NCBI GenBank assembly: GCA_902835305.1
Contig: CADFMD010000006.1
Location: 1-64,000, forward strand
Length of the DNA stretch: 64,000 bases
Reading direction: 5' to 3'
Origin: Coriobacteriaceae bacterium
Lineage (GTDB): Bacteria > Actinomycetota > Coriobacteriia > Coriobacteriales > Coriobacteriaceae
Within the stretch, counting starts at the first letter, position 1; each line of letters begins with the position of its first letter. This document shows, piece by piece, positions 8,456-17,169 of this stretch. A program made the position numbers and the translations under genes. The notes below the pieces were generated by a model. That model searched no databases. It saw only the letters and a list, made by a program, of their open reading frames with translations, and was not told the DNA's origin.

Positions 8456-8498
8456 GCGGGGCGTCCGGATCGATTCGGACGCCCCGCGTTCTCTTTTT
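8456..8498 (+). terminator. Strong rho-independent terminator 2 before efp
   Basis: A perfect 12-bp stem, GCGGGGCGTCCG (8456-8467) with CGGACGCCCCGC (8476-8487), is followed by GTTCTCTTTTT. Confidence 0.85.
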
Positions 8499-8529
8499 AT
8501 GCGCTCGCTGCAGGCGCCGTCTGCAAGTG

Positions 8530-8535
8530 TATAAT
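8530..8535 (+). promoter_or_regulatory. Putative -10 box for the efp operon
   Basis: A perfect TATAAT lies 57 bases before the efp start, just after the double terminator. I see no clear -35 box. Confidence 0.45.
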
Positions 8536-8592
8536 TTCGGTCGTATGTAATTTGGACGCTTGTGCGTTCTGCCCATAACAAGAAAGGTCGCT

Positions 8593-9156
8593 ATGCCTAC
8601 CATTTCTACCGCCGACTTCAAGAACGGCCTCGGTCTCCGCATTAAGGACAAGGTCTACACCATCGTCGAGTTCCAGCATGTCAAGCCGGGCAAGGGCGGC
8701 GCGTTTGTGCGCTACAAGACCCGCGACATCAAGAGCGGCCGCGTCGTCGAGAACACCTGCAACGCCGGTACCAAGTTCGAGAGCGTCATGCTCACCACCC
8801 GTGAGTTCCAGTACCTCTACAACGATGGCGCCGACTACATCTTCATGGACAACGAGACCTATGAGCAGGTTCCCGTTCCCGAGGACATGGTGGGCGAGAA
8901 CTCCAAGTGGCTGCGCGAGAACGACATCTGCCAGCTGCTCTTCGCCGATGACGAGCTCATGGGCGTGACCCCGCCGATGTTCATCGAGACCACCATCGTC
9001 CAAACCGACCCGGGCTTTAAGGGCGACACCGTCCAGGGTTCCACCAAGCCGGCCACGATCGACACCGGTGCTGTCATCCAGGTCCCCATGTACCTCAACG
9101 AGGGCGAGGTCATCAAGGTTGACACCCGCGACGGCAAGTTCGTCTCCCGCGTCTAG
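8593..9156 (+). CDS. efp: Translation elongation factor P
   Basis: Relieves ribosome stalling at polyproline runs. The 187-residue product starts MPTISTADFKNGLGLRI and shows the three-domain EF-P layout; the KOW-like first domain contains HVKPGKGGAF, with the tip lysine Lys34 that is modified or left bare depending on lineage. The ribosome site AAGAAAGG selects ATG 8593. It heads a compact run efp, asp23-like, nusB, xseB, tlyA, nadK, recN. Confidence 0.96.
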   Translation: MPTISTADFKNGLGLRIKDKVYTIVEFQHVKPGKGGAFVRYKTRDIKSGRVVENTCNAGTKFESVMLTTREFQYLYNDGADYIFMDNETYEQVPVPEDMVGENSKWLRENDICQLLFADDELMGVTPPMFIETTIVQTDPGFKGDTVQGSTKPATIDTGAVIQVPMYLNEGEVIKVDTRDGKFVSRV

Positions 9157-9180
9157 CAACCAACTCTTCTAGGAGGACTC

Positions 9181-9543
9181 ATGCCCCAGGAAATCAAGAT
9201 TGACGGCATCGGCATTTCGCCCGATGTTCTGACCGCCATCGTCTCGCGCGCCGTGTCGGATGTCGAGGGCATCGCCTCCGTTGGCGTCAAGGACCTTGCC
9301 ACCAACCTCGTCTCCATGATGCTCTCTTCTAAGGCCCCGGCTTCCGAGCCGGCGGTCGAGGCCGAGGTCGTTGGTGACAAGCTCGCACTCACCGTGCGTG
9401 TCGTGGTGTTCTTTGGCTATCCGTTCAAGAAACTCGCCGAGGCTGTTCGCGCCGCCGTGGTCGCCGCCATCGATGCCCAGGTGGGCGTCGAGGTCGAGCG
9501 TGTTGACGTTTGTATCGACGGCCTCGTTTTCCCCAAGGAGTAA
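9181..9543 (+). CDS. Asp23/Gls24 family envelope stress protein
   Basis: A 120-residue protein with the YloU/Asp23 pattern: GIGISPDVLTAIVSRAVSDVEGIASVGV at the N-terminus and ...VGVEVERVDVCIDGLVF at the end. Family members in Gram-positives associate with the membrane through partners and respond to alkaline or envelope stress; the exact role is unclear. TAGGAGG precedes the ATG. The position between efp and nusB is a known conserved neighbourhood in Firmicutes and Coriobacteriia-like genomes. Confidence 0.9.
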   Translation: MPQEIKIDGIGISPDVLTAIVSRAVSDVEGIASVGVKDLATNLVSMMLSSKAPASEPAVEAEVVGDKLALTVRVVVFFGYPFKKLAEAVRAAVVAAIDAQVGVEVERVDVCIDGLVFPKE

Positions 9544-9546
9544 CCT

Positions 9547-10134
9547 TTGAGCCTTAAGGTTTATCGCGGGCGTACGCTTGCCCGCAGTCAGGCGCTGCAG
9601 CTGCTGTTCCAGGCCGAGGCCACGGACAGCCCGCTCGAGCGCGTCCTCGAGGGCGATTTCCTGATTTCGAAGGGTCCCCTCGATCCCTACGCGCTGGACC
9701 TGTGCCGTGGTGCCTACGAGCACATCGACCGCATCGACTGCGCCCTGCGCGCCATCGCTAAGAACTGGGATCTTATGCGCATGCCAGGCGCCGACCGCAA
9801 TCTGCTGCGTATCGCCGTCTATGAGATGCGCTTACTCACCGACGATGAGGTCTCGGACGCCATCGTGATCAACGAGGCTGTCGAGCTTGCCAAGGCCTAT
9901 GGCACCGACCAGTCCGCGTCGTTTGTCAATGGTGTGCTGGGCAAGATCGCTCGCAGCGAGGAGCTGCCGGGCGAGGAGCTGTACCAAGAGCTGCTGGCCG
10001 AGGATCGCGCTCGCGAGGAGGCACAGGCTGCCGAGGCGGCCGCCAAGGCTGCTGCCGCTCAGGCTGCCGCCGGTGTACTTGCCGAGGATGCGGACGCTGC
10101 TGAGGCCGTCGAAGCCGACTCCGTCGAGGAGTAG
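9547..10134 (+). CDS. nusB: Transcription antitermination factor NusB
   Basis: All-helical RNA-binding protein that joins NusE on boxA of rRNA operons. The product has 195 residues: the NusB fold (1-140) includes RSQALQLLFQAE, NLLRIAVYEM, DAIVINEAVELAKAYG and ASFVNGVLGKIA. An Ala/Glu-rich low-complexity tail of about 45 residues follows, making it longer than E. coli NusB (139). The start codon is TTG at 9547, three bases after the asp23-like stop. It is followed two bases later by xseB. Confidence 0.93.
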   Translation: MSLKVYRGRTLARSQALQLLFQAEATDSPLERVLEGDFLISKGPLDPYALDLCRGAYEHIDRIDCALRAIAKNWDLMRMPGADRNLLRIAVYEMRLLTDDEVSDAIVINEAVELAKAYGTDQSASFVNGVLGKIARSEELPGEELYQELLAEDRAREEAQAAEAAAKAAAAQAAAGVLAEDADAAEAVEADSVEE

Positions 10135-10136
10135 CC

Positions 10137-10403
10137 ATGCCAGAGGGTTCCGTCCGCAACTTCGATGAGATCTCGGATCGTCTGGACCAGATCATCGCCA
10201 CCGTTCGATCTAAGGATACGTCCCTGGAGCGTTCGCTCGATTTGTTTGACGAGGCGATTGAGCTGGGCTCCCGTGCGGTCGATATGGTCGACAAGTTTGA
10301 GCTGACGCCGCGTGAGGCCAACAAGCTCGAGCAGGAATACGATGAGGATGCGGTAAACGAGTCCCAAGATAGACAGGTTGCATCCCCGGATACGAATGGT
10401 TGA
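10137..10403 (+). CDS. xseB: Exodeoxyribonuclease VII small subunit
   Basis: An 88-residue helical protein with the family signature NFDEISDRLDQIIATVRSKD, SLERSLDLFDEAIELGSRA and the coiled-coil second half. It forms the nuclease complex with XseA, which is not in this window; xseA is adjacent in many genomes, so the large subunit must be elsewhere or missing. Its TGA overlaps the ATG of tlyA. Confidence 0.9.
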   Translation: MPEGSVRNFDEISDRLDQIIATVRSKDTSLERSLDLFDEAIELGSRAVDMVDKFELTPREANKLEQEYDEDAVNESQDRQVASPDTNG

Positions 10404-11215
10404 TGGCATTCATGAAACGCGTGCGTCTCGATGACGAACTGATTTCACAGGGCATCTGCGCCGATCGCGCGGATGCCCTTCGCACTCTTATGGCCGGCTT
10501 GGTCTCGAGTGGCGGCGAGCGCTTGACTTCGCCGGGTCTTAAGGTGACCCCGGGCCTGACGCTGCACGTGAAGGGGCGCATCCCGTACGTTGGCCGCGGC
10601 GGTCTTAAGCTCGAAGGCGCGCTTGATGCGTTTGACATCAATCCGACGGGCCTTGCCTGTCTGGATGTGGGCTGCTCTACCGGCGGCTTTACCGATTGTC
10701 TGCTCAAGCGCGGCGCCGCCACGGTTGTTTCGGTCGATGTGGGTCGCGCCCAGTTTGATTGGTCGCTGCGCCAAGACGATCGCGTGACGCTCCACGAGCG
10801 CACGAATGTGACGCGGCTGCCCGAACTCGGCTACGGCGGCGCTATCGACCTGGCCGTGTGCGATGTGTCGTTTACGAGTATCGCGAATATCATTGACGCC
10901 GTGCTGGCGTGCCTGAAGCCTTCAGGTTCGTTTTGCACGCTCGTAAAGCCCCAGTTTGAGGCGCCGGCTGCGCTGGTGGGCGAGGGCGGCATCGTGACCG
11001 ACCCCGACGTTCGCCGCGATACGCTCGTTGCGGCGATTGAACTATTTGCCGCCATGGGCCTGTTCCCGCGCGACGTGTGTTTGTCGCCCATCCATGGCGC
11101 CAAGGGCAACGTCGAGTTTTTCCTGTACGGCACGAGGCTTGCCCCCGGGGAGCGCGCCGACGATGAGCTGCAATCCCAGGTATCGGTTTTGAGCGAGAAA
11201 GCTGCAATGCTATGA
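10403..11215 (+). CDS. tlyA: TlyA-family rRNA 2'-O-methyltransferase / putative hemolysin
   Basis: The 270-residue product has an N-terminal S4 RNA-binding domain (MKRVRLDDELISQGI...RADALRTLMAG) and an FtsJ/RrmJ-like SAM methyltransferase domain with DVGCSTGGFTDCLLKRGA and VDVGRAQFDW. In mycobacteria TlyA methylates 16S and 23S rRNA and confers capreomycin sensitivity; activity here is inferred. Starts at ATG 10403 (overlapping the xseB stop), ATG 10412 and TTG 10400 are all possible. It ends overlapping nadK by four bases. The tlyA-nadK-recN order is a conserved Gram-positive block. Confidence 0.93.
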   Translation: MAFMKRVRLDDELISQGICADRADALRTLMAGLVSSGGERLTSPGLKVTPGLTLHVKGRIPYVGRGGLKLEGALDAFDINPTGLACLDVGCSTGGFTDCLLKRGAATVVSVDVGRAQFDWSLRQDDRVTLHERTNVTRLPELGYGGAIDLAVCDVSFTSIANIIDAVLACLKPSGSFCTLVKPQFEAPAALVGEGGIVTDPDVRRDTLVAAIELFAAMGLFPRDVCLSPIHGAKGNVEFFLYGTRLAPGERADDELQSQVSVLSEKAAML

Positions 11216-12072
11216 AGGTCTTTCTGGTTCCCAATTACTACAAGCAAGAGGCGGTCGAGAGCGGCCTGATGCTCGAGCTTTGGCTTTCGCGCCAGGGCTA
11301 CGAGGTCGCATGGGCTGCCGACCAACGCTCCAAGATTCAGAGCACGCCCGATGTTGATGATGCCGACTTGGTCATCACGCTCGGCGGCGACGGCACGCTG
11401 TTGCGGGCCGCCCGCATTCTCAACTACCGTGAGATTCCCATTTTGGGTCTTTCCTATGGTCACCTGGGCTTTTTGACGGCGGCCAGTCCCGAGGAACGTG
11501 ACATTTTGCAGGTTGTGAGCGATGCCCTGTCCGGTGAGCTCCACGTGAGCCGCCGCGCCACAATTGCCGCAGACATCGTTTCCGTGCGTGAGGACGGCAC
11601 GAAGGATGTCGTGCGTTCGTTCGCCCTCAACGACATGGCGCTCACACGTGGGCCGCTTTCCGATATGGTCGAGTTCGACATCACCGTGTCGGGCCACCAT
11701 ATTGATCGCTTGCGCGGCGATGGCGTGGTCGTATCGACGGCGACCGGCTCTACGGGCTATGCGCTGAGCGCCGGCGGCCCCATCGTGAGCCCTGATTATA
11801 CTGGTATGGTTTGCGTGCCCATCGCGCCGCACACCATTCAGGCTCGCGCTTTCTTGACTTCGCCAAGTGATGTCGTCGAGATCTTTATGTCCGATGATCG
11901 CCCGAGCGTGCCGGCCATCGCCATCGACGGACAGTTTATTACCTGCGATGGCACGGTCGAGAGCGTGGCCGTGCGTCGTGGTCCCGGCGATGTGCTGCTG
12001 CTGGATTACGGTCCCGAGAGCTTCTACAACTCGGTGAGCCGCGTGTTCTACGGAGTGCGTCATGATCGATGA
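11212..12072 (+). CDS. nadK: NAD kinase
   Basis: Phosphorylates NAD to NADP. The 286-residue product carries the GGDG motif at residues 58-61 (VITLGGDGTLLRAAR), the NE/ND-type site (SFALNDMALTRG), and the glycine-rich ATGSTGYALSAGGPIVSP substrate loop. It is translationally coupled to tlyA (ATGA overlap) and overlaps recN by 11 bases. Confidence 0.96.
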   Translation: MKVFLVPNYYKQEAVESGLMLELWLSRQGYEVAWAADQRSKIQSTPDVDDADLVITLGGDGTLLRAARILNYREIPILGLSYGHLGFLTAASPEERDILQVVSDALSGELHVSRRATIAADIVSVREDGTKDVVRSFALNDMALTRGPLSDMVEFDITVSGHHIDRLRGDGVVVSTATGSTGYALSAGGPIVSPDYTGMVCVPIAPHTIQARAFLTSPSDVVEIFMSDDRPSVPAIAIDGQFITCDGTVESVAVRRGPGDVLLLDYGPESFYNSVSRVFYGVRHDR

Positions 12073-13690
12073 GCTTCAGGTTTCCAACATCGCGCTCATT
12101 CGCGAGGCGACGTTGGTTCCGAGTGCGGGCCTAACGGTTTTGACTGGCGAGACTGGCGCCGGCAAGACCGCGCTGCTTTCGGCGCTTAAGCTCATCTTGG
12201 GCGAACGCGCAGATTCGTCGACCGTGCGCGAGGGCGAGGCGCTTGCCAGCGTCGAGGCGCGCCTGTTCGACGGCCCGCGCGACACGGAGGGCTTCACCGT
12301 TCAGCGCAGCCTTTCTGCCGAGGGTCGCAGCCGCGTCAAGATTGACGGCCGCATCGCCAGCGTTCGCGAGCTTTCCGAGCGCGTCGGCGTGATGATGGAT
12401 TTGTGTGGCCAGCATGAACATCAGCGCCTGCTCGATCCGGCACATCATGTTGCCATGGTTGATGCCTGGGCTGGGCGCGCGGCGCTCGAGGCACTGGAAA
12501 AGTACCGTGCCTGCTTCAAGGCGTCGCGTGCGGCTGCCAAGGAGGTCCGTCGCGTCGAAGAGGCCTCGCGTGCACAGGGGAGTCGCGTCGAGGAGGCACG
12601 CTTCGCCCTGGAACGCATCGCCGAGGTCGATCCCAAGCCTGGTGAGTATGAGGAGCTCGAGGAGCTGTTGCCGCGCTCCGAGCATGCCGAGGTTCTGGTG
12701 GCCACGGCTAACGAAGCCCATGCATCGCTTGCTGCCGAAGGGGGAGCGCTCGATGCCGTGAATGGCGCCGTGGCAGAGCTGTCGCGCATGGCGACCGTTG
12801 ACCGCAAGCTAGGTGACATCGCCGATGCCCTTTCGGATGCCTGCATTTCGCTTGAGGATTGCGCCAACGAGTTGCGTGCTTATCGCGATGGCGTTGCGTT
12901 TGACCCTCGCGAGCTCGCTCGCATGCGCGAGCGGTATTCCGACCTCAAGGGCCTGCTGCGTCAGTGGGGTCCCACCATGGACGACGTGTTTGCCATGCGC
13001 GATCGCTCGCAAGAGCTGTTGTCGCTGGTAGACGATGGCGATGAGCAGATCAAGAAGGCGCGCGAAGCGCTTGGCGCGGCGGAGCGCGGACTGTTCGCCG
13101 CCGCCAAGGCGCTTAAGCGCGCACGCAATATGGCAGCCCCGCGTTTTTGTCACGAGGTGGGTCGTCAGATGGCACGTCTGGAAATGGGCAGCGCCGAACT
13201 CGTCTGGGAGTCGCGTGATCTTCCCCGCGCCGAGTGGACGTCGGCGGGCCCTTCGAGCAACGAGCTTTTATATCGCAGCGGAGCCGGCCTCACACCGCGC
13301 CCTCTGCGCCGCATCGCCTCGGGCGGCGAGCTCAGCCGCGTCATGCTGGCGAGTAAGGTTGTCCTCGGTAATGCAGACGGCGTGGATACGCTTGTGTTCG
13401 ACGAGGTCGATGCCGGTGTCGGCGGCTCTACGGCTCGTGCTCTTGCTGGTGTGCTGGCCGATCTTGCCGCCACGCATCAGGTTATCGTTGTAACCCACCT
13501 GGCGCAGGTCGCCGTCATGGCCGACAAACACTACGTGGTGAGCAAGGAACCCGGCGACGTTCCTCAGACGCATCTGGATGAGGTGACTGGGGACGCCCGT
13601 ACCGCAGAGATCGCTCGCATGCTGAGCGGCGATCAGTCTGAGGCAAGCTTGGCCCACGCAAAGCAGATGCTCGAAGAAGCTCGAGGCTAG
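12062..13690 (+). CDS. recN: DNA repair protein RecN
   Basis: SMC-like ATPase acting at double-strand breaks. The 542-residue product has Walker A at residues 29-36 (GETGAGKT), an early LCGQHEHQRLLDP Q-loop region, a long central coiled coil rich in Ala/Glu/Arg, the ABC signature ASGGELSRVMLA, and Walker B TLVFDEVDAGVGG with a VTHLAQVA switch histidine. The length is normal for the family. It ends the efp-recN run and is followed by a bidirectional terminator shared with the opposing regulator gene. Confidence 0.96.
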   Translation: MIDELQVSNIALIREATLVPSAGLTVLTGETGAGKTALLSALKLILGERADSSTVREGEALASVEARLFDGPRDTEGFTVQRSLSAEGRSRVKIDGRIASVRELSERVGVMMDLCGQHEHQRLLDPAHHVAMVDAWAGRAALEALEKYRACFKASRAAAKEVRRVEEASRAQGSRVEEARFALERIAEVDPKPGEYEELEELLPRSEHAEVLVATANEAHASLAAEGGALDAVNGAVAELSRMATVDRKLGDIADALSDACISLEDCANELRAYRDGVAFDPRELARMRERYSDLKGLLRQWGPTMDDVFAMRDRSQELLSLVDDGDEQIKKAREALGAAERGLFAAAKALKRARNMAAPRFCHEVGRQMARLEMGSAELVWESRDLPRAEWTSAGPSSNELLYRSGAGLTPRPLRRIASGGELSRVMLASKVVLGNADGVDTLVFDEVDAGVGGSTARALAGVLADLAATHQVIVVTHLAQVAVMADKHYVVSKEPGDVPQTHLDEVTGDARTAEIARMLSGDQSEASLAHAKQMLEEARG

Positions 13691-13764
13691 AACGAACCAG
13701 CGGCGTTGGCAGGATAAAAAATCGGTGATTGTTGTCCTGTCGCTCGTTTGTCTTGCCTGTTCGC

Positions 13765-13920
13765 CACGAAACGGGTCCATCTACTACGTTTGGTAGGGCA
13801 TCGGCGACCACATTAAGAATTGCAAAAAGAAAACCGCAGGTAGAACGCCTGCGGTTTTCTCTATTTTCGGTATGTGGTTGGGCTATACGGATAAAACGTA
13901 GTAGATGGGCCGGTTTCGTG
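13765..13920. repeat. 27-bp inverted repeat pair flanking the recN/rpiR terminator
   Basis: The left arm 13765-13791 (CACGAAACGGGTCCATCTAC...) and right arm 13894-13920 are reverse complements at 25 of 27 positions. They enclose about 100 bases containing a perfect 11-bp terminator stem. The 261-base gap between recN and the regulator otherwise shows nothing coding. Confidence 0.85.
13824..13862. terminator. Bidirectional rho-independent terminator between recN and the RpiR gene
   Basis: A perfect 11-bp stem, AAAACCGCAGG (13830-13840) with CCTGCGGTTTT (13848-13858), is flanked by A-rich sequence on the left and T-rich on the right. It can serve recN on + and the regulator on -. Confidence 0.88.
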
Positions 13921-13951
13921 GTGAGTGGCGTTTGTCGGCTCGCCAAAATGT

Positions 13952-14809
13952 CTATTCCACGACCTTATCCGGCTGGATGAGTTCCTCATAGTAGCTAATG
14001 TGCTCTCGGGCGTCCTCGATTTCGGGCAGCAGGAAGTTGTAGATGACCTCTATGATCATCGTTGCGCTGATCTTGGAGAACGCAAAGTCGCCCGTGGTGA
14101 GCAGCGCCTCGTGGTTCACGGTATTAAAGGTGTAGTCGGCTAGGCGCGCAAGCGGAGACTTGCTGTCGCTGCTGATGACGACTACGGTAGCACCGCAGTC
14201 GCGAGCTGCTTTTGCCATGCGGTTCAGTCGGCGCGACTTGCCGGAGTTCGAGATCAGCACGATAACGTCGCCGGGGCGTAACGTGAGCGCAAAGCCGATT
14301 GATGTCTCGCTGATGGTGCTCGCCATGCAACGCAGGCCCAGCTGCGAAAACTTAAACGTCGCGTCGAGCGCGACCGCGTTCGTATTGCCCACAGCCGCAA
14401 ACTCAATAACCCCTGCATGCTTAAGGGCATGCACAACAGCCGTCAGCGTATCGTGGTCGATCCCGTCGATGGTCGCATTAAGCTCGCTCACCTTGGCGGC
14501 GAGGATATTTTTAAGACTCTGTTCCATGTTGTCGAGCGAGACCTCGTCGGTCAGGCCCTCGTTGCGCTGACTCTCCAAGTCGCGTGCCAGCGAAAACTGA
14601 AAGCTGCGGAAGCTGCCAAAACCCAGCTTGCGGCAAAAGCGCGAAACCGTCGCCTCGGACGTGGCGGCGGCTCGTGAGAGCTGGGCGGCCGTCAGGCGCG
14701 GCGCCTCGGACTGGTGCTCCAATATATAGTCGACAATGCGCTGCTCGGATCCACTATATCCCTGATGAGTGCTAATAAGGGAGAGCGCGCTCTTGCTGCT
14801 ATCGGTCAT
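13952..14809 (-). CDS. RpiR/MurR-family transcriptional regulator
   Basis: A 285-residue regulator with an N-terminal HTH_6 domain (SGSEQRIVDYILEH, LSRAAATSEATVSRFCRKLG) and a C-terminal SIS sugar-phosphate-binding domain (EFAAVGNTNAVALDATFKF, PGDVIVLISNSGKS). The start was set at ATG 14809 because AGGAG precedes it; an upstream ATG at 14851 lacks a good site. It is divergent from the fructose PTS operon, so a role as the sugar-phosphate sensor controlling that operon is a reasonable inference. TGAAA/TTTCA palindromes in the shared upstream region are candidate operators. Confidence 0.9.
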   Translation of the reverse strand: MTDSSKSALSLISTHQGYSGSEQRIVDYILEHQSEAPRLTAAQLSRAAATSEATVSRFCRKLGFGSFRSFQFSLARDLESQRNEGLTDEVSLDNMEQSLKNILAAKVSELNATIDGIDHDTLTAVVHALKHAGVIEFAAVGNTNAVALDATFKFSQLGLRCMASTISETSIGFALTLRPGDVIVLISNSGKSRRLNRMAKAARDCGATVVVISSDSKSPLARLADYTFNTVNHEALLTTGDFAFSKISATMIIEVIYNFLLPEIEDAREHISYYEELIQPDKVVE

Positions 14810-14828
14810 GGATGGCTCCTGGTTGGCA

Positions 14829-14954
14829 TGAAAATCGGACTTGTTTTTCAATGCCGTAGTATACGGGCATTTTCAATTACAAGATACACCTTGCCGTTTC
14901 AAGTGTTGATGGTAAACTTTCACCTACCGTTTACGGTTATGAAAGAACCTTTCA
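14829..14954. promoter_or_regulatory. Divergent regulatory region with candidate RpiR operators
   Basis: Two TGAAA/TTTCA dyads lie between the divergent genes. TGAAAA-N10-TTTTCA (14829-14850) is next to the regulator start, and TGAAAG-AAC-CTTTCA (14940-14954) is about 130 bases before the PTS gene. A TATACT on the minus strand (14858-14863) is a possible -10 box for the regulator. These fit the dyad class used by RpiR proteins, but binding is inferred. The rest of the 272-base gap shows no ORF. Confidence 0.45.
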
Positions 14955-15081
14955 CCGGAGAATTGGGACATTTTCCTTTCCGCGAAAGCGCTGGGTTGGT
15001 ATCTTTCAGTTGTGGAAAAGCGCGCAAGGACGCGCGTGTAGGGGAGCGCCTGCGGGCGCAGTACTCAAGAAGGAGGGACAC

Positions 15082-17085
15082 ATGGCTAAGTTTGACATCA
15101 TCGCCGCGACCGGTTGCCCGACCGGCATTGCGCACACCTTCATGGCGAAGGAGGCGCTGGAGAAGGCTGCTGCCGAGCGAGGTCTGACCATTAAGGTCGA
15201 GACTCATGGCCAGGTCGGTGTCGAGAACGAGCTCACGAAGGGTGAGATCGCCGGTGCCAAGGCCGTCGTCGTCGCAGCCGATAAGGATGTCCAGGCGGAG
15301 CGTTTCGCCGGTAAGCCCATGGTTTCCGTCGGCGTTTCCAAGGCCCTGTCCGTCGAGGCTGCCGGTAAGCTGATCGACCGCGCTCTCGCCGCCAAGGGCG
15401 ACGGCTCGGTTGCCGCCGCTGCCGATGTCGAGGACGAGGTCGAGGAGAAGGAGTCCGTCGGCCACATCATCTATAAGCACCTTATGAACGGCGTCAGCCA
15501 CATGCTGGTCTTCGTCGTCGCCGGTGGTGTCCTGACCGCCGTTTCGTTCCTGTGGGGCATCACGTCCTTCGATTCGACGGCTGCCGATTACAACAGCTTT
15601 GCCGCTATGCTCAAGATCATCGGCGGCATTGCTATGAACCTCATGGTTCCCGTGCTTTCCGCCTACATCGCCGAGTCCATCGGCAAGCGCCCGGCGCTCG
15701 TCCCCGGCTTCGTTGCCGGTATGATCGCCATCCAGGGCCTGCCCGTTAACGCCGAGACCGGCATGATCGACGCCGGCGGCGCCGGCGTGGGCTTCGGCTT
15801 CCTGGGCGGCATCGTCGGCGGCTTCCTCGCTGGCTATGTCATCCTGCTGCTCGAGAAGGTCTTCTCCAAGCTGCCCAAGAATCTGGACGGCCTCAAGGCT
15901 ATCTTCCTGTACCCGCTGTTCTCGACCGCCATCGTCGGCCTGGTCATGCTCGGCATCTCCGGCCCCATGGCTGCCATCAACACCGCCATGATGGACTTCC
16001 TCAAGGGTCTGTCTGCCTCTGGCGCCATTGTCCTGGGCCTTGCCATCGGCTGCATGTGCGCCGTTGACATGGGCGGCCCGGTCAACAAGGCTGCTTACGT
16101 CACCGGTACCGCTATGCTCACCGAGGCCCTGGCCGCCGGTGTCGGCACCGACACCTACAACTTCGGCACCAACTTCATGGCTGCCGTCTCCGCCGCTTGC
16201 ATCGTTCCGCCGCTGATCACCACCTTCGCCGTCGTTGTCGGCAAGAAGTACTTCAGCCAGGAGGATCACGACGCCGGTATCGTCAACCTCATCCTTGGTT
16301 GCACCCACATCACCGAGGGCGCCATTCCGTTCATGACCAAGAACATCTGGCCCGTCATGCCCATCATGATGCTCGGTTCCTCCATCGCCTCGATCCTGAC
16401 CATTATGTTCAACGTTCACGATCCGGCGCCCCACGGTGGCTTCCTGGTCCTGCCTGTTGTCGAGAACGGTCCGCTGTGGGTCCTCGCGATCCTCATCGGC
16501 GCTGTGGTCGGTGGCATCCTGTTCGTGGCCTTCAAGAAGTATGACTTCGAGAAGAACCAGAAGGCCGCTCCTGCAGCCAAGCCGGTTGAGGTCCCCAAGG
16601 CTGCTGCCGTCGAGGCCCCCAAGGCCGAGGCTGCCGACTTCGTGAAGGTCGAGAACGTCTTTGTCGCCGAGGACTTCGCTTCTCGTGACGAGGCCCTGAG
16701 CTTCGTTTCCAATCAGGCCGTCAAGGCCGGTGTCGCCAACGACGCCGACGCTGTGATGAACGCCTTCCTGGCCCGCGAGGCCGAGGGCACCACGGGCATG
16801 ATGGAGGGCTTCGCCATCCCGCATGCCAAGTCCGACGCCATTTCCGAGGCTGCCGTCATCGTCGTCAAGGACGAGTCCGGCGTGACCGGTTGGGACACCA
16901 TGGACGGCGCTCCCGTCAACGTGGCCATCGCCCTGCTCATCCCGGGCGCCCAGGCTGGTACCACGCATCTCAAGATCCTGTCCAAGGTCGCCGAGGCGCT
17001 CATGGACGAGGACTTCCGTGGCACCGTCAAGGGTTCCACCGACGCCGCCGAGATCGCCAAGACGATCAACGCCCGCCTGGTCTAA
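15082..17085 (+). CDS. fruA: PTS fructose permease, fused EIIB-EIIC-EIIA
   Basis: Imports fructose and phosphorylates it to fructose-1-phosphate. The 667 residues run EIIB (1-100; phosphocysteine Cys12 in AATGCPTGIAHT), then a membrane EIIC (about 125-465, with multiple hydrophobic segments and a GPVNKAAY motif), an Ala/Pro/Lys linker (about 490-515) and EIIA (about 520-667; phosphohistidine His581 in GFAIPHAKSDAI). The B-C-A order differs from E. coli FruA. The start was set at ATG 15082, behind AAGGAGGG. HPr and EI follow, so a whole phosphorelay is encoded together. Confidence 0.94.
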   Translation: MAKFDIIAATGCPTGIAHTFMAKEALEKAAAERGLTIKVETHGQVGVENELTKGEIAGAKAVVVAADKDVQAERFAGKPMVSVGVSKALSVEAAGKLIDRALAAKGDGSVAAAADVEDEVEEKESVGHIIYKHLMNGVSHMLVFVVAGGVLTAVSFLWGITSFDSTAADYNSFAAMLKIIGGIAMNLMVPVLSAYIAESIGKRPALVPGFVAGMIAIQGLPVNAETGMIDAGGAGVGFGFLGGIVGGFLAGYVILLLEKVFSKLPKNLDGLKAIFLYPLFSTAIVGLVMLGISGPMAAINTAMMDFLKGLSASGAIVLGLAIGCMCAVDMGGPVNKAAYVTGTAMLTEALAAGVGTDTYNFGTNFMAAVSAACIVPPLITTFAVVVGKKYFSQEDHDAGIVNLILGCTHITEGAIPFMTKNIWPVMPIMMLGSSIASILTIMFNVHDPAPHGGFLVLPVVENGPLWVLAILIGAVVGGILFVAFKKYDFEKNQKAAPAAKPVEVPKAAAVEAPKAEAADFVKVENVFVAEDFASRDEALSFVSNQAVKAGVANDADAVMNAFLAREAEGTTGMMEGFAIPHAKSDAISEAAVIVVKDESGVTGWDTMDGAPVNVAIALLIPGAQAGTTHLKILSKVAEALMDEDFRGTVKGSTDAAEIAKTINARLV

Positions 17086-17120
17086 TCCCACAGTACGCGA
17101 ATAACATCGCCCCCTGTAAC

Positions 17121-17157
17121 AAAGGCGAGGACTCCACCAGGAGCCCCCGCCTTTTTC
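17121..17157 (+). terminator. Terminator after the fructose PTS gene
   Basis: AAGGCG...GGACTCC pairs imperfectly with GGAG...CGCCTT, followed by TTTTT. Confidence 0.7.
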
Positions 17158-17169
17158 TATGCCCTCCCA

